From NCBI GenBank assembly GCA_050729835.1, contig JBOHLS010000042.1:1-15570 (forward strand): 15,570 nucleotides of DNA. The letters run 5' to 3'. The notes below the pieces were generated by a model, which saw only the letters and a program-made list of their open reading frames with translations, was not told the DNA's origin and did no database searches. The translations under genes and the position numbers were made by a program. Shown here in pieces: positions 13,981 to 15,570 of the stretch; within the stretch, counting starts at the first letter, position 1, and each line of letters opens with the position of its first letter. This DNA comes from REEB95 sp050729835. GTDB taxonomy: Bacteria > Pseudomonadota > Alphaproteobacteria > ATCC43930 > CGMCC-115725.

Positions 13981-14817
13981 TTATTCCGCCGGCTTGAGCG
14001 ACGCGAGGCGTTCGGGGTCGCGGCCGCCGAGACGCATCAGCGTGCCGATGACCGCGATCGTGCCGAGATAGAACACGAGCTGGATGCCGAGCGGGTGCGA
14101 GACATAGCCGATCAACGCATGCAGCGTCTTGCCGAGCAGGCTGTTGTCGCGCAGCAGGAAGGAGCTGTCCCACAGCACACCGCCGGCCGACGGCAGCAAG
14201 CCGATCTGATTCAGAAAGGCCGCGCCTTGTGACGCCATCCCGGCGGCGAGTAGCAGGATCAGCCAACTCGTCACCGTGAACAAGTGGCGCATCGGAATCC
14301 GCAGCAAGCCCCAATAGAGCGCGACGCCGATCGCGACGCCGCAAGCCAAGCCGAGCACACCGCCGACAAGCTGCGCCAGTACGCCGGTACCCGAAGCGGC
14401 GGCGATGCCGTAAACGAACAGAACGACCTCCGAGCCTTCCCGCAGCACCGCCAGCCCGACCACGGTGCCGAGCGCATAAAGCGGCCGCGCGCCGCTGCGC
14501 ACGGCGTCGCCCACCTGCGAGGCCGACGCCGCCAATTCGCGTCCGTGCCGCTGCATCCACACGTTGTGCCAGCCGAGCATGCCGACCGCGGTGAACAGTA
14601 CAGCGGCGTCGAACAGCTCCTGTCCCATGCCGGCGATCGCGCCGGCGATCGCGCCGGTGAAGGCCGCCACCACCGAAGCGCCGGCTACGCCGGCGCCGAT
14701 GCCCAGCGCCACCACGCGGCCGCGGTGCCGGACGCCGACAGTCGCGGCCAAGACAATGCTGACGATCAGCGCGGCTTCGAGGACCTCGCGGAACACGATG
14801 ATGGCGACGGCAAGCAT
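13981..14817 (-). CDS. FTR1 family iron permease
   Basis: Inner-membrane high-affinity iron permease of the FTR1/EfeU (OFeT) family. The 278-residue protein is hydrophobic throughout, with about seven membrane helices. The two hallmark REXXE iron-binding motifs are present: R10-EVL-E14 in the first helix and R126-EGS-E130 in the fourth. Ferric iron made by a partner oxidase is normally passed through these. No EfeO, EfeB, cupredoxin or multicopper oxidase gene is within the window; partners may lie elsewhere. The ATG at 14817 begins MLAVAIIVFREVLEAALIV, the expected N-terminus, with GAGGT 10 nt upstream. A Fur-like box starts 27 bp upstream of the ATG, which fits iron-repressed expression. 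A shared transcript with the downstream ThDP gene is possible. Confidence 0.93.
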   Translation of the reverse strand: MLAVAIIVFREVLEAALIVSIVLAATVGVRHRGRVVALGIGAGVAGASVVAAFTGAIAGAIAGMGQELFDAAVLFTAVGMLGWHNVWMQRHGRELAASASQVGDAVRSGARPLYALGTVVGLAVLREGSEVVLFVYGIAAASGTGVLAQLVGGVLGLACGVAIGVALYWGLLRIPMRHLFTVTSWLILLLAAGMASQGAAFLNQIGLLPSAGGVLWDSSFLLRDNSLLGKTLHALIGYVSHPLGIQLVFYLGTIAVIGTLMRLGGRDPERLASLKPAE

Positions 14818-14844
14818 CGGGAAATCGACCTCAAATCTTGCAAA

Positions 14845-14859
14845 TGCGAAGCGTTCGCA
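14845..14859 (-). promoter_or_regulatory. Fur-like box at the iron permease promoter
   Basis: TGCGAA-GCG-TTCGCA, a perfect 15-bp inverted repeat 27 bp upstream of the iron permease ATG. It keeps the TG--AA---TT--CA frame of the classical 7-1-7 Fur box, in the GC-shifted form expected in alphaproteobacteria. A minus-strand TATATT (14864-14859) touches its upstream edge and is a plausible -10, so a bound repressor would cover the transcription start. The palindrome is seen directly; the regulator (Fur rather than Irr or RirA) is inferred. Confidence 0.6.
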
Positions 14860-14989
14860 ATATAATCGGCCTGTGATCGCGACGCAAGCGACCGCTGGCT
14901 GGAGACGAAATCGCTATTTGCCTCCGCGCGGGCGTCGATATTTGACCCCAAAAAAACGAGAAAAATAGCGCGCCGACGGCGACTTAGGC

Positions 14990-15021
14990 GATTCCTCAAT
15001 CCGAGCCGCGATTGAGGAATC
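14990..15021. repeat. 11-bp inverted repeat GATTCCTCAAT
   Basis: GATTCCTCAAT (14990-15000) and its exact reverse complement ATTGAGGAATC (15011-15021) are separated by 10 nt. The same word with one change, GATTCCCCAAT, recurs at 15036 and 15366 as the start of both direct-repeat copies. This makes four occurrences in under 400 bp, one of them inverted. It may be an operator, a transposable-element end or a dispersed short repeat; no T-run is present, so a terminator is unlikely. Confidence 0.6.
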
Positions 15022-15035
15022 TGCCAAGGTTCGAG

Positions 15036-15140
15036 GATTCCCCAATACAGCGCGTCCATACGCCGCACAGATCAATGGCTTGGCTGTCGCCAGGAGCAAA
15101 TAGCTCCGCCAGAGGCTGGCTCGTTGAACGCTCGTTTAAG
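15036..15140 (+). repeat. Imperfect direct repeat, copy A (frameshifted)
   Basis: Begins GATTCCCCAATAC and aligns with copy B at 15366; 43 of the first 51 bases are identical by eye, and weaker similarity continues to about 15165. Translated in the copy B frame it reads FPNTARPYAAQINGLAVARS and then hits TAG. Alignment shows one base missing between TTGGCT and TCCGCC (19 versus 20 nt). In the shifted frame it resumes as QIAPPEAGSLNARLR, matching QLVPPVAVSSNGFSR of copy B. This pattern suggests a decayed copy of a coding sequence. Confidence 0.65.
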
Positions 15141-15365
15141 GCCGAATGGTGAATCGATTGGCGAATCCACGGCCTGCCGCTAAAGGAAGAGGCCCTGGCC
15201 TCGGATGGCCGAAAGCGTGCCTTTTAGGCCCGACAGCCGCTCCGCGTGATTTTCTCGCACCCGCCGCTTCCGAATCGGTCCGGCGAAATCCCGGTCAAAT
15301 AGTGATTCCAGGGTCAAATACCGATAACAGATCCATGGCATTGCGGGAACTGCCAGGACCAGCAT

Positions 15366-15471
15366 GATTCCCCAATACGGCACGTCAATTAGCCGCACAA
15401 ATCAATGATTTGGCTGCGGTGCTGGGTCAATTAGTTCCGCCCGTAGCGGTCTCGTCAAACGGCTTTTCAAG
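15366..15471 (+). repeat. Imperfect direct repeat, copy B (open frame)
   Basis: Second copy, 330 bp downstream of copy A in the same orientation. It also starts GATTCCCCAATAC and stays open in the frame FPNTARQLAAQINDLAAVLG, continuing to the right edge of the window. Weak similarity to copy A continues to about 15500, just before the SGSMEPTL motif. Confidence 0.65.
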
Positions 15472-15570
15472 AACGTTTGCGAAATCTGTTGCGGAATTGA
15501 TCGCCGATTCAGGCTCGATGGAGCCGACTCTCAGGGTGGGCGACCTGGTTCTTTGTGGCACGACACAGAC
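15368..15570 (+). CDS. Partial open frame with type I signal peptidase (S26) serine motif
   Basis: An open frame from just after a TGA (15365-15367) to the right edge, 67 codons. Its last residues read SGSMEPTLRVGDLVLCGTTQ. This fits the PROSITE-type signal peptidase I signature [GS]-x-S-M-x-[PS]-[AT]-[LF], where S is the nucleophile, followed by the usual VGD. The preceding RTFAKSVAELIAD is only loosely like the region before the S26 serine, and there is no transmembrane anchor. No ATG occurs before the M of the motif; GTG 15419 or TTG 15410 are the only in-frame candidates and neither has a ribosome site. It may be the 5' part of a peptidase gene, a LexA/S24-like protein (similar SMEPTL motif), or a pseudogene. 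The true start and product need the sequence beyond the window. Confidence 0.35.

Larger units (their letters stand above)
14860..15365. other. Gene-poor stretch with repeats, upstream of the iron permease
   Basis: About 500 bp without an intact gene. GC content and codon pattern are visibly lower than in the genes to the left. It contains a plus-strand TATAAT (14861-14866), the short inverted repeat at 14990-15021, direct repeat copy A, a tandem pair of GGTCAAATA (15293-15301 and 15312-15320), and an inverted copy of it, TATTTGACCC, at 14939-14948. Minus-strand open frames starting MRRMDALYWGIL (15068) and MRLIDVPYWGIM (15398) are a by-product of the same direct repeat read backwards and are not annotated as genes. 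Confidence 0.55.

Noticed and set aside
12200..14071. 623-codon plus-strand frame opposite the ThDP enzyme
   Set aside because: Antisense shadow; the opposite strand holds all ThDP catalytic motifs in order.
14766..15398. Minus-strand small frames starting MRRMDALYWGIL (15068) and MRLIDVPYWGIM (15398) as a possible pair of small proteins
   Set aside because: Their similarity is explained by the direct repeat, they diverge right after the repeat word, and the plus-strand frame fits better because the frameshifted similarity follows it.
1..15570. CRISPR arrays, tRNA or rRNA genes, phage genes or complete insertion sequences
   Set aside because: No regularly spaced repeats, cloverleaf patterns, rRNA words, transposase or integrase motifs were seen on either strand. 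No coherent new defence or metabolic system is supported by the genes present.

Overview
The window looks like chromosomal DNA of a GC-rich alphaproteobacterium, most likely of the Hyphomicrobiales (Bradyrhizobium / Rhodoplanes / Xanthobacteraceae-like). The reasons are the protein families (Phasin_2-type phasin, a SPOR-tailed D,D-carboxypeptidase, the clpS-clpA pair), strong G/C preference at third codon positions, and long spurious open frames opposite the real genes. No rRNA, tRNA, CRISPR array or intact mobile element was found.

Layout. 1-291: no supported gene. 319-2992 (-): clpS-clpA, the N-degron adaptor and AAA+ unfoldase of the ClpAP protease. 3232-3702 (-): a phasin for polyhydroxyalkanoate granules, preceded by a 387-bp divergent region with a large palindrome and a PhaR-like TGC-rich site. 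4090-5454 (+): secreted D-alanyl-D-alanine carboxypeptidase with a SPOR domain; its stop codon overlaps that of the next, convergent gene. 5451-7749 (-): galU and a phosphoglucomutase/phosphomannomutase, tightly coupled, making sugar nucleotides for envelope polysaccharides. 7900-8457 (+): exported monohaem cytochrome c. 8472-11366 (-): a complete WtpABC-type tungstate/molybdate ABC importer. 11573-12193 (+): DedA-family membrane protein. 12239-13906 (-): stand-alone acetolactate-synthase-like ThDP enzyme. 13981-14817 (-): FTR1-type iron permease with a good Fur-like box next to its start.

14860-15570 differs in character: lower GC, no intact gene, an 11-bp inverted repeat, and an imperfect direct repeat of about 105 bp. 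The second repeat copy lies in an open frame that runs off the right edge and ends in a perfect type I signal peptidase (S26) serine signature. The first copy is the same sequence with a one-base deletion and stops. This looks like a decaying duplication or an accessory-region boundary.

Most of the window is ordinary housekeeping and transport. The parts worth following up are the right-hand repeat/S26 region, the regulatory palindromes upstream of the phasin and of wtpA, and the Fur-like box at ftr1. I did not find a clearly new multi-gene system.
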